A DNA stretch of 64,000 nt. Origin: Rugalucina vietnamica. Its lineage: Eukaryota > Mollusca > Bivalvia > Lucinida > Lucinidae. Positions 11,085-23,600 of the stretch are shown in pieces. The DNA lies in the NCBI GenBank assembly GCA_964017185.1, contig OZ024870.1, positions 35,170,139-35,234,138 on the forward strand. Direction: 5' to 3'. Position 1 is the first letter of the stretch. Each line of letters opens with the position of its first letter. The notes under the pieces were generated by a model that saw nothing but the letters and a program-made list of their open reading frames with translations, ran no database searches and was not told the origin of the DNA. The position numbers were made by a program, and so were the translations under genes.

Positions 11085-11305
11085 GATGAGCTGTTTCATG
11101 AAAAAGGGTCTGGTTTTGTAGGCAAAAATAAAGGTGCAGATCAGCTATAATTAAGATGAAGCTGATCATCCCCTTTGCTTTTGCTTCACAGAGAGAATTC
11201 TTCCACTTCCTTACTCAGAAATAAAGAACCTCTAGCCATCTTCTGTAGTTGTACAGTCCCGTTTCCGTCTGTCCTGATCAGAGGAAGACACATTTTCTCA
11301 TGATG
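11085..11305. mobile_element. Diverged MITE family 1 copy
   Basis: Retains the family order: a CAAAAATAAAGGTGCAGATC hairpin arm, AGCTGATC, TTCCACTTCCTTACTC, and CTGTAGTTGTACAGTCC near the end. It is clearly older than the other copies. Located in the 3' flank or UTR of ZDHHC12. Confidence 0.6.
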
Positions 11306-11369
11306 AACAATTAGTTTCTTAAAGCATGCAATGAACGAAAATTAACATGGTTAAAACAAGATCTACCTG

Positions 11370-11691
11370 TCACACGTCTTCTTTAAACTTTGCCTTCTGT
11401 GCGTATAAATTCTCCCAACGTCTCACCTTATAGTAACACAAGAAATTGAAAATATTTTTGAACGTCCCTTCATCAAAGGGATGGTACTGTTCATCGAGAT
11501 ATTTCAAGTATGTAATTCTCTCCCTTGAAGCAGCTTCCCAGGTAGTCTGCCCCGTGAACATGAGATACGTGTGGAATATAAGAAGTCCGACAACCACAGG
11601 TGCACTGAGAACAAGGACGATGGTGTCTAAAAATAGCACAATGTTGGTGTGGATCCAGTCTGTCCAAGACTGCTTAGTGATGAAACTTTCC
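11370..11691 (-). CDS. ZDHHC12: ZDHHC12-like, last coding exon
   Basis: Acceptor TTTTTCTAG precedes 11691. The exon supplies the third base of a Trp codon, then encodes the TM4 region, [17 protein letters not shown] with the TTxE motif, and a tail ending KFKEDV before the stop at 11370-11372. Confidence 0.9.
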
Positions 11692-14600
11692 CTAGAAAAA
11701 GTTAAAGAATAGTAAGAGCTACATTAAGGACAAGCCTTTTAGTCTTTAAATCTTTGTTTGTATGGTAGTTTAATCTCAGTCAATAAGTGCAGTCTTTGCG
11801 AAAAGTGTTGGTCTGCCTGACAAAGCAAGCAAAATTTTGTTATGTCCTGCAGAAAACAAGCAAATGCAGAAAATCCCATTCTGTCAGTCCAGCAAAAATT
11901 GCCAAGATTATGATAATAAGACAAAGGCACTGTCCAACAAAATAGGCTTTTAGTCAACAGCAAGACAGCTTTCCTATACACTGAAAAAACACAAAAAAAA
12001 CCACTCAAAGACTGTATGTGACCTGGACAATTTTGATCCTACTTTCTCAAATTTTATGAAATTTGGCTTACAGTCTTCGCAAAAACTTTTTTTCTGCTGC
12101 TGGACAGCTGTCTGGCAGATTTCAATATGGTGATTGACAAAAGCTTATTTTGCAGGACAGTGCCTTTATATTTTAAAATTGTAATCTTGCAAATTTTGCC
12201 GAACATTTGTCTGATAGAAATTTTCTGCTGGACATGAAAGAAATTTTGCTGGCTTGTCCAACAGAAACACTTTTCGCAAATACAGTGTTTAGGTTGGCAA
12301 AGGGTTTTAGAGACCTTTGTAATGGGTGGAAAATGGCAGTCAGAAAATGGATGAATAATAACACCGAACCAGACAAATAATCAATGTATCATAGCTTTAT
12401 ATTCTTTTAAGCGGCTTGTGCTGCTTTTTGTATTAACTATTTGCTACTTTCTTCGCAAACTATGCATTCGCTGAAATATCACTACTGTAGTTACATTCCT
12501 GCTATTAATGGCTCAGGAAATGTCATCATGAGATGAAATATCACAATGGCAACAATGCAACATATTTTATGCAGAATTTTCAGTTAAGTCTTACTTTAAT
12601 AGGAATCCAACATTATGTCTGCCAATCAAAATTGATACCTGAATTAGGCTGCATTTGCTCTTGTTGTTATTAACAAGTTCTCAATTACCAAATACCTACC
12701 AAACAATAGCAAATGTCCAGATAACAAGTGTAGCCATGACTAGCAGGAACATCCAGAAGTAGCGATGATTGATACCTGAATTAGGCTGCATTTGCTCTTG
12801 TTGTTATTAACAAGTTCTCAATTACCAAATACCTACCAAACAATAGCAAATGTCCAGATAACAAGTGTAGCCATGACTAGCAGGAACATCCAGAAGTAGC
12901 GATGATTTCTCTCCCCAATACATGTCTCTAGCCACGGACAGTGGTGATCATATCGCCTAACACATTTACTGCAGTCCTCACAGTGCTTACTGCGTAATGG
13001 AGGCTAAAAAATAGGAACAAGACATATAGTTTGGCAAAATCAATATAATACCATTATACAACAAAGAATAAAATCAGCTATGGTTTCCATCTTTCATATC
13101 TACTCTGATAGGTAGCAAAGCTCAAAAACCTATGGTTTCTCTTTACCACTATATTGCTCCTGGATGCTTTTAGCTGGCCAGAGGAAGCCATAGTCACAAG
13201 GTCAGTGTTCAGTCATTTCACACATTCTTGATTTATTCCTGCCTTATATTGTGTTGACGACAGAATGGCAAACAGTGCAGTCTCTAGGAGCAGTCTGATA
13301 CTGGTCTGTGTTGTTTGCCAGTCTATCTATCATGAACTACAGTCATATAACAGCAAGCTCACCTTTATTTCACAGTAGTCACAATACTGGTACTTGTACC
13401 TATCCCGTTTAGCCAGTGGTTCAGTAGGCCGAGTCATCATACAAGTCTCCGTTTCGGACTCCGAGGTATCATGCTCAAAGCCAAGGTTATGCTCTCGCTA
13501 AAAGAACAATTAATGCTTTATATTGACATTCCTTATAGATTAACATCAAAAAATAGCAAACCTGTGTCTAGACTTACGTCTAGGCAGAATTTCTCTAACA
13601 GAAATCAATATGTTAGAAAACCTGTTAAGGTTCATATTCTGATGAGGATTGAAGAGCAAGATTTTTTCAGCACTCCATCAATTCAATAGATATATGAGCC
13701 TGTGCGTGAGAAAACCAACAATTTGGGTTCCGACCAGGTCCAACACAAACTGGGCTGTACAGTCATAGAAGATGGTTGGAGGCTGGAAATTTTGGATTTA
13801 GAAAGTAGAGTAATTGTACGATCCGTGTAGCGAAAACAAAGACGCAGATCAGCTTCGCAGTTACTGCAAAGCTGATCTGCGCTTTTGTTTTCGCCTATGC
13901 AGATTGTTGGTATTCCCATGCGGCTCATATAAACATCTCATGGATCTTAATATGATGAAATAAAATAGGTTTTTATTAAGAAATAGAAAATATCATATGT
14001 CAAGATACAATTACTTAAACAAGCACATTCCTTAATTACCCCAGAGTGGATTCTAGGATTTTGTCAAGATGGGCCAACTCCCCCCTCACACTCTCAAAAA
14101 GGGGCCAAGGTTGAATCAAGTAGGGGGCCATATGAGTCGGCATTTTCTCAGGAAGATATACATGAATGGTCACCTCTTGTGATTAACCAACAACAGTTAT
14201 AGTTGAAATAGTTGATCTTGCATATAGATCCATTAAAAATGTCATTTTTTAAGTAAAATGTATTTTAATAGAATATACTCACCACATATCTACGATATAG
14301 CAGTATCCCCTACTACCCACGAGATTTTTGGGACCGAAATGACCCGAAACCAATTAGCCAGAGACTATGCCAATAGTCAAGGGCGCCAAAAATTGGTCAC
14401 GGGTCAGAAATTCCCGATATACCACCCAATAATTCTAGAGGGGCGGAGAGGCGGGAAGTATTTACGTAGATATGTGGTGAGTATATTCTATTAAAATACA
14501 TTTTACTTAAAAAATGACATTTTAATACGGATATACATCCCCACATATCTACGATATAGCAGAATCACACTTGGAGGGAGGAGAATTAGACATCCCAGGT

Positions 14601-17600
14601 GATTTCGGTCCCTATAAGGGATAGAGTGAGGAATATAAGGAAAAGAACCACTAGGGTTAGGCCCGGTAGGGTTAGGACATCCCTATATATTCCAAAACAA
14701 TATCCCTATTCAGGTAAAATAAGGATATAACCAATTACCTTGGAGGGTCTGGTACAGGCAGATGAGTAGATATCCAGATCACTAACATCGTTGACTGGGC
14801 TGACCGACCGGCCCCCCACGATTTTTTGAGCTGTGACTAACGGACCCATCAGAGAAAGGTTGTAGGATTGCTTAGAAAAATCACGAAGATAGAATCTAGC
14901 AAACACAGAACCACCAGACCAAACAGCTGCTTTAACAATATCATCCATAGGAACTTTATTGGCATAAGCCCATGATGTGGATTAAGCTCTTAGCTCATGA
15001 GAATTAACTCGAAGACTTCTAAACTTAACCTTAGAAATACTCTTATAAGCTAAACGAATAACTGAAGATATCCATCCGGAGATGGAACCTTTAGTTATAT
15101 TGTGATTTCCTCTAATAGGAAGAAAAAGTCTTTTCCTATTGTTTCTGATAGACTCTGTCTTCCTAAGATACAGTTTAAGAGCCCTAACAGGACATAACAT
15201 CCTGTTAAAGTCCTTATCGCTAACAGTTCTAGCTAAATTAGGAACCAGAATTTCTGCAGAGCATACAGATGGAAGCTGATTCTTAGCTATAAAACCTGAC
15301 TGAGTTCTTAAGGAAACAGAACCATCGGACTCATTGAATCTGAGGTGTTCTGGATCCATAGCTAGAGCATGAATTTCACTTACTCTTCCAGCTGTAGCTA
15401 AAGTCAACAGAAAAACTGTTTTCTGAGTCAAGTGTAATAAAGAGGCCTTTCTCAAAGGTTCATAAGGCCCTTTACATAATGAATTGAGAACACAGGCTAA
15501 GTCCCATTTCGGGTATAAAGATCTTTGAACTGGTCTTTGAAACTCGAAAGATCTAATAAGTTCCGAAATAATTGGATCTGAACCAATTTTCGCCCCATTT
15601 TTGAATTTCAAAGTATTCGAAATCATAGCTCTATAGCCTTTGATTGTACTGACTTGGCATGTTTTTTCTTCAAATAAATAAAGCAGGAAATCCGCTATAT
15701 TTATAGAAGAGGCCCGAGACAGGAGAAATTTTCCTTCGACTGCACCAAGCAGTAAAGACTTCCCATTTTGCATCATAGACTTTCCTAGTGGAAACTCTTC
15801 TAGCTCTGGAGACATGGTCGGCAATTCTTTGTGAAAACTGTCGATCTCTGATTGATTGCTTGATAATGTCCAAGCGTGAAGGGAGAGCATTTGAGGATTT
15901 TGATGGTAGATTCTTCCGTTTAGTTGACTTAGAAGGTCTGGAACTAGAGGAAGAGTTATAGGCTTTTGGACCACCAACTGAAGTAGTTCCGGGTACCAAG
16001 AAGCTTGAGGCCAGAATGGATATGGAAACAGGACGATCGCTCTTAGCCGTAGAAATGTTGCAATGGCCAGCATGAGCCGGGTGAAAACAAAAGGACTGGT
16101 CGCCAGACCAAACGGAAGCGCCCGGTGTAACAGGCCGGAATTTCCCCCCAGTCAGTTTTTTCCCCGGGGAAAGAATGGGCCGGCCCATTCTTTCCCCGGG
16201 GAAAAAACTGACTAGTCAGTTTTTTCCCCACCCAGTCAGTTTTTTCCCCCCATGTAAATTTTTTGTAATCAGTACTTTGAAGAGCTGATCTTTTGCAAAA
16301 CTTAATAAGTCACTTCATAATGTATATTTGCACAATTTCTTTTAGGTTTTACACATTCTTTAGTAATTGTTGAGTAGTTGGGATTGGGCCTGTAGGATTT
16401 CACATCATACCCAAATTCAGTAAATTATATCACTCAGCTTAAGCTAAAAACAAAAACAGATTCTATGCCACTTTAGTATGTAGATGAGCACAAAATATTT
16501 TATCGACTGAACTACAATGATCCATATGGGGGTGGGGAAAGAATGGGCCGGCCCCTTTCTTCCCCGGGGAAAAAACTGACTAGTCAATTCTTTCCCCCCC
16601 TATAATAACGAATCCATAAACTTGTAATAACCACTCCTATTTCGAGCTTCTCTGCATATTTTAGAATTATTTTCTTAGTTGAAAAGTTGGTCTTTGAATA
16701 TTTCAATGCTTTGACTTAGGAATTATGAAGATTGATATGTTAAGGTAGGGGGGAAAGAATGGGCCGGCCTATTCTTTCCCCCCTATACATATAAATTCAT
16801 CAGCTTGTAATAACCACTCTATTTCGAGCTACCCTGCATATTTTAGAATACGTTTCTTAATAACAAAGTTGGTCTGCTTTGACTTTGGATACATCAAATT
16901 TTAGATGTTAAGGAATGTGGGGGGGGGGGGGGGGGAAGAATGGGCCGGCCTATTCTTTCCCCCCTATGAATACAAATTTGTAAGCTTTAGCTACCCTGAA
17001 TGTTTTAGAATAAGTTTCTAAGTAATAAAGATTGTCTTTGAATTTTTTAATACTTTGACTTTGGAATCATGAAAATTGAGATGTTAAGGTAGGGGGGAAA
17101 GAATGGGCCGGCCTGTTTCTTCCCCGGGGAAAAAACTGACTAGTCAATTCTTTCCCCCATATAATAATAAATCCATAAACTTGTGATAACCTCTCCTATT
17201 TTGAGCTTCTCTGTATATTTTAGAATTATTTGCTTAGTTATAAAGCTGCTCTTTGAATATTTTAATGCTTTGACTTAGCAGGCTGCCCAGTGCAGTTTGG
17301 TACAAAATATATATTTTGGGCTTCAAAAAACAGGAAATTTATGTCCAAAAAATAGGAGAAAAATAGGAAATTATCGGCCTAAAATGGCTTTTTTATAGCA
17401 TTGAAAACCATAAATATTAACATATAGCAGCAAGAAGGCAAATCTTACTGGTGTAATTTTGGTATAGGTGTGTGATCCATTATTTTAAAACCTACTCAAG
17501 TTGTAGAAGTAACTTACTTCACGGGATTATCTTGTTTTCTGATGAAGAAAAAATACTTTATTTATCAAGTTACGAGCGAGCGAAGCGAGCGAGGAAAAAA

Positions 17601-20600
17601 TGAATGCCAAAGACATCAAAACTGGCATTTCAAACAAAAATTCCATGATTTTTCCTCGATTTTTCATTATTATCTGCAGCATTTTGAAAAATATAGGAAT
17701 TTGATGGAAAAATATAGGATTTGGGATCAAAATATAGGAAAAAATAGGAAGCCCTGAAAATATAGGAAAAAATAGGAAAAATAGGAGCACTGGGCAGCCT
17801 GACTTAGGAATCATGAAGATTGATATGTTAAGGTAGGGGGGAAAGAATGGGCCGGCCTATTCTTTCCCCCCTATACATACAAATTCATCAGCTTGTAATA
17901 ACCACTCTATTTCGAGCTACCCTGCATATTTTTAGAATTAGTTTCTAAGTAACAAAGTTGGTCTGCTTTGACTTTGGATACATCAAATTTGAGATGTTAA
18001 GGTATGGGCAGGGGGGAAAGAATGGGCCGGCCTATTCTTTCCCCACTATGAATACAAATTAGTAAGCTTGAGCTACAATGCATATTTTAGAATTAGTTTC
18101 TAGGTACTGTAATAAAATTTGTCTTTGAATGTTTTAATACTTTGACTTTGGAATCTGCATGAAAATTAATATGATAAGGTAGGGGGGAAAGAATGGGCCG
18201 GCCCGTTTCTTCCCCGGGGAAAGAACTGACTAGTCAATTCTTTCCCCCCTAGAATTACAAATCCTTAAACTTGAAATAACCACTCCTATTTCGAGCTTCT
18301 CTGCATATTTTAGAATTATTTTCTTAGTTATAAAACTGGTCATTGAATATTTCAATGCTTTGACTTACGAATCATGAAGATTGATATGTTAAGGTAGGGG
18401 GGAAAGAATAGGCCGGCCCATTCTTTCCACCCTCCCCACACATACAAGTTTTGATGAACCTTAAGAAAAAGCATTTACATATTCAAAAACAGCATTGTTA
18501 CTAAGAAAGTAATTCTAATATATGCAGTGTAGCTGAAAATTAGAGTGGTTATTACAAGCTTATGACTTTGTATCTATAGGGGGGGGAAGAATAGGCCAGC
18601 CCATTCTTTCCCCCCTCCCCCCTCCCCACATATACAAGTTTTGATTAACCTTGAGAAAAAGGATTTACATATTCAAAACCAGCATTGTAACCAAGAAAGT
18701 AATTCTAAAATATGCAGAGTAGCTTGAAATTAGAATGGTTATTACAAGCTGATGACTTTGTATCTATAGGGGGGAAAGAATAGGCCGGCCCATTCTTTCC
18801 CCCCCCCCTCCCAACAAATACAAGTTTTGAGGAACCTTAAGAAAAAGCATTTACATATTCAAAAACAGCATTGTTACTAAGAAAGTAATTCTAAAATATG
18901 CAGAGTAGCTCGAAATTAGAGTGGTTGTTACATGCTTAAGACTTTGTATCTATAGGGGGGAAAGAATAGGCCGGCCCATTCTTTCCCCCCCCCCCCCTCC
19001 CAACACATACAAGTTTTGATGAACCTTAAGAAAAAGCATTTACATATTGGAAAATCTGTCCTTTCAGAGTGAAACGAAGATATTTCCTTGACTTCACATG
19101 AATGGGAACATGGACGTACGCATCCGTAAGATCGAGAGAGAAAGTCCAATCGTTCAGAAGAATTGCATTTCTCACTTTGATCGCTGTCTCTATACTGAAT
19201 GACTGAACATTCAGAAACGCATTCAGTTTGGATAGATCGATTATAAGTCTTAATTTCCCGTTTTTTTTGGGAACCAAGAAAATACTGGAATAAAAACCTG
19301 GATCTTCCAGAAAGACCCTCTCCACTGCCCCTTTTAAGAGGAGCTTGTGAACCTCCTCTTCCAATGCTGGACTTTCGGTTTGTCCTAGGAAGAGAGGGCT
19401 GGGGGATAACGGGGGGTTGCTGTCGAACGGAAGCATGTAGCCCTTCCGAACGACAGAGAGGACCCAACTGTCTTTCGTTATTTCCGCCCAGCGATCTGAA
19501 AAATGGCCCAAGCGTCCTCCTACCGGAAGATCGCATAGGGACATTGGAGGAAAAGCTTCAAGTAGATTTGGGCTTGGAGGCCCCGAAGTGGGAGGGGGTC
19601 TGTTTTCCCCTACCACGTTGGGCACCACCTCGAGAACCTCTGGAACTACCACCGCCACGTCTGGCAGCCGGGGTAAGTTTAGGGGTCTCTTTCTTAGGCT
19701 GAGCTTTCTTTGGAGTCACTTTCGGGATTTTAAAGTCAGAAAGAGGTTTGTCCTTTTCTTTGGACTTCTCTGCGACTGAGGAGGCAATGAACTTAGACGT
19801 AAATGCCTCCGAATTTGCCTTTTGAATGGTAGCAATTTGACCACCGAAAAGTGAGTTAGAAGTCAAAGGAACCTTCCTTAGACTATCCAATGCCGTTTGA
19901 GACAAAATCTTGGAACTATTGATAGCTGCTTCCTTGCGGGATACCAAAAGTTCCGTGGCCATGACAACAGCCAAACTAGTGCAATGCTTGATACAGTTTA
20001 CTAGGGATTCCAAAAGCTTAGACAAGATATTGGTGTCCATGGACTCCGAAGAGAGGCAATTAAAGGCAGCCGCTGCAAAGAGATCAGCGTAGGAATTGAT
20101 GGAAACTATGTTCCTGGAACGATTTTCCAACGTTTCCATGAAACTGCTTGTAATGCCAATTTGATTTGGAACAGACAAAACCAAAACAGAAGCGTCCGAA
20201 TCAATCGGTGTTGTTTCTGTAGGAAACACTGTCTTATGGAGGTTATAGTATTTCATTTTAACTCCAAGTGAAGGAAGAAATTCTTTCGAGACAGTCCAGT
20301 TGGGTTTGAACTTGGGATCCTTCTTCGAGCCATCAGCAAGTTTATTAAGGGAGGAACAAATGTCTGCAATCATAAGCGACTGGGGCAAAGATGAAGACTG
20401 CTTTTCCTCCATAGGTTTAAGCCTTTCGATACTGGACCTGGGTCTGGAACAGGTTACAGGAGTATCGGATGGAGGGCATAAACTGGATGGCAAGAGCTTG
20501 AAAACCTCTTGTATGATGTCACTATAGGAAATCCTGGGTTCGATTTCCTCAGTGTCCATCGAATCGAGGGACTCCTTCCTAGAACAATGTTCAGATGACG

Positions 20601-23600
20601 TATTCCTAGGGGGGTCCGAATCGCTTTCCCCATCAAACTCATTATTTTTGACTATAATTGAGATTTGATCAGGGTCTGGACTACGCTCCCCAGAAGAACT
20701 ATGTTTTCTCTTTGTGGGGGGTGAACTTTCCTTCTTGGCCCTATGTCTATAGGGGGAAGAAGACTCATGTTTATGAGAATGCTTTCGGCGTTTTTTATGC
20801 TTCTTCTTGGATTTGTTTAGAACGGGAGCGCTCCTCCTCCGAAGAAGATCGATGATCTGAGCCCGAATAAAATTCGTCATTTCTGGACATACGGGCTTGA
20901 GTGTCAACGTGAGAACTGTTATCTCGGACAAACACCGTGTTATCCTGTGAATCGGAAACCGATTTCAAGGTATTGGAAAAATGGCGAGTCTGTACTGACT
21001 GACGCTGTGGCGCGTCCCCAGAGACATTAAAGCCATAAGGATAACCCATAGGAAAGCCCTTGGGGTGGCCCGAAGCCGAACCCAAAGAGTACTCACCAGG
21101 ATACCTATTGTCTTGAAATGAAGGAACTAAACCAGGAAATTGACCGGAATAGCCCAACGAAGACATAATGTTTTTATCTAAAAAAACATAAGTACAATTC
21201 TGACTGTTTGGTATCGGAAAACGCATACCAGCAGACGAGAATGTAGGGCACCGGGTATTGAACCCTAGGCCTGGATTTCTGGGCAAAAAGCCACGATACA
21301 TACCCCTACCGTCCTGTATCATATTCTGATTGGTAGTCATTGTGTGTCTCAGGTTCAGACCAGGAGGGTTTGAAGGGTTTGAAACATTCAAACCCGTGGA
21401 CGAACCGACAGAAACGTTGGCTATTGAACTGTTTAAAACGTGCCCGGTTGGGTCACTTGAATAAACAGAGTCATATTCCGAAGGAATAGCCACGTACTTG
21501 TGTCCAGCCTTATGAACTGGCGTAGGACGAGAGTACGGTATATCTTGACTGTCTAGAACATTACCAGCAGACGAGACAACTGGGAGCCCGGCCGGGCGCC
21601 CCGTAGAATCACCTTTACCGGGCGTTTTACCCTTAGGTGACTTTGATTGATCGTCAGGAACAAGTCCATCGATCAAATCTTCCGGGCGCCCCGTAGGACT
21701 TCCGGTAGAACCGTATTTATCGGTTGCCCGGTAAATTGGTTCAAAATGCTGTTTTTTCTTCATAGCCGGAGCCAGAAAAACAATTCGACCGTTTGCCCGG
21801 TGAATTGTCGTCCAAGCGGTCGCCCAGTGGACTGACAGCATGTTTGCTTTCATCATTTGAGGTGGGGAAACGGCCTTTATCAAGCCTAACCCCCTCGGGG
21901 AGTTCCCGTTCTGAAGAACGGCGCTCCGGAGAGCGGGTGACCGCCCGATAGTCCGAACGCCCTTTAGTCCGAAGGCCCACCGATCCGAAGGCCCGCTAGT
22001 CCGAAGGCCCGCTAGTCCGAAGGTCCGCCAGTCCGAAGGCCCGCTAGTCCGAAGACCCGCTAGTCCGAAAAACTATTTTTATTCCAATTATATCATCATT
22101 ACAGATATAAAATAGGTTTCTGTCTGCCAATAGTGGTAAAATTCTGCGTCGTGCGCGGACATCATATACACGTACGAACATTTATTTAAAAAAAAAAAAA
22201 AAAACAAGAACAAACTTGAATGCATTTTATGTGAAAATCGTGCGAATTTCGCGCTTATTCTATTACGTGTCACGGACGGTGCTTTTCCGTTCTTGTAAAA
22301 TCGTTACAGTGATCATTTAAATTCAAGTGGTAGATTTACCGGAGGAGGATCAAGATATGTTACGCCATTGACGAAGTTTAATAATAAATTCTTTTAGTTC
22401 TTCATATTTCGAGTTTTCTGCATGTTGCCGTACATCAAAGATCACTGTTTGAAAGAAATGACATTCCAAGTTGATCATTCAAGAGTAAATAGGTAAATCT
22501 AAACAATGATCAGGAAATGGCGCCATCAGAAAGAAGTTCCCACTCCAAAAAACTAAATTAGCAATTAGGTACTTTTATACCAAGACAACATATCGAAAGC
22601 CGAGTGAGCAGCTATTTCCCAAAAGGCGGTCACTCAGTTACCCGAACTAAAAATATGAAGACATACCTATGATGCAAACAGCACAAAAATCAACACCAAA
22701 ACATAAAACAATTAGGACCACAACAGAAGTACCCAATTGAAACGATCAGTAATATAAAAGTACTGGGGTCCTAAACCGGTTTTACAGGCGCCTAACCTCA
22801 CACTCATCTTCTGCAGTTGATCACAACATTTAATTAGTTGTTCGGTTCTCGTGGCGAATCTTTAACTAGTCAATGAATCATCAAATAAATAGTGATAATG
22901 ACCACCACCACGATTAATTACAAACAAGGACTCGCAAATACAATTAGCTGCCCGACGATGGAGTTCACTGGGTGCCAAGCAACTGAAAAGTGCGTTGAGT
23001 TTGATCTACGTATCCACTGAAAATCCAGAGCGAAAGAAAAATACCAGCTTAACCCCGGTGGGCCAGGCAACAGACAAGAAGCTCCGGTCCCAACCAACTA
23101 AAATGAATAGCCAATATAGAGTCTGACGCCCGAGCCACCGGCGTGCAATTAAAGAAGGCAACGTAGCAGTAGCATTGTAGATTTTTTTTAAAAGTTTTGA
23201 TATGTACTTGATCCTACCGCGCGCCTATATCACAGTAACGGCATCACGAAGTGTCTCCTTTCAGTCTACATTGTATTTGTTTTGAAGCAGCGAACGTCAT
23301 TTCTTAGACATGCTAAAAAGAGGAGAAATCTGCGCCAGCTCATCATGTTAATGTCTCACATTCTCGCAAATGTTGCTACCATCTTTACTTTTTAAACTGG
23401 AACAAATGCAAGAAAATTCAAGTAATCTCTCTGTATCCTGATCAATGTCGTATAGTTCTACGTGGATTACCGTATGGGCGGCACCTACAGTAGATACTAA
23501 ATACTGAGGACCTGGAAGGGATGTCCCTGTATCCCGTATCCCTCTATTAAAGTTTCCGAAAAAATGTTCCCTAGATTTGAGTAAGTATCGCCAAAATTGG

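Noticed and set aside
16043..16231. Minus-strand frame across GGGGAAAGAATGGGCC palindromes
   Set aside because: Artefact of the palindrome array running into the pol end.
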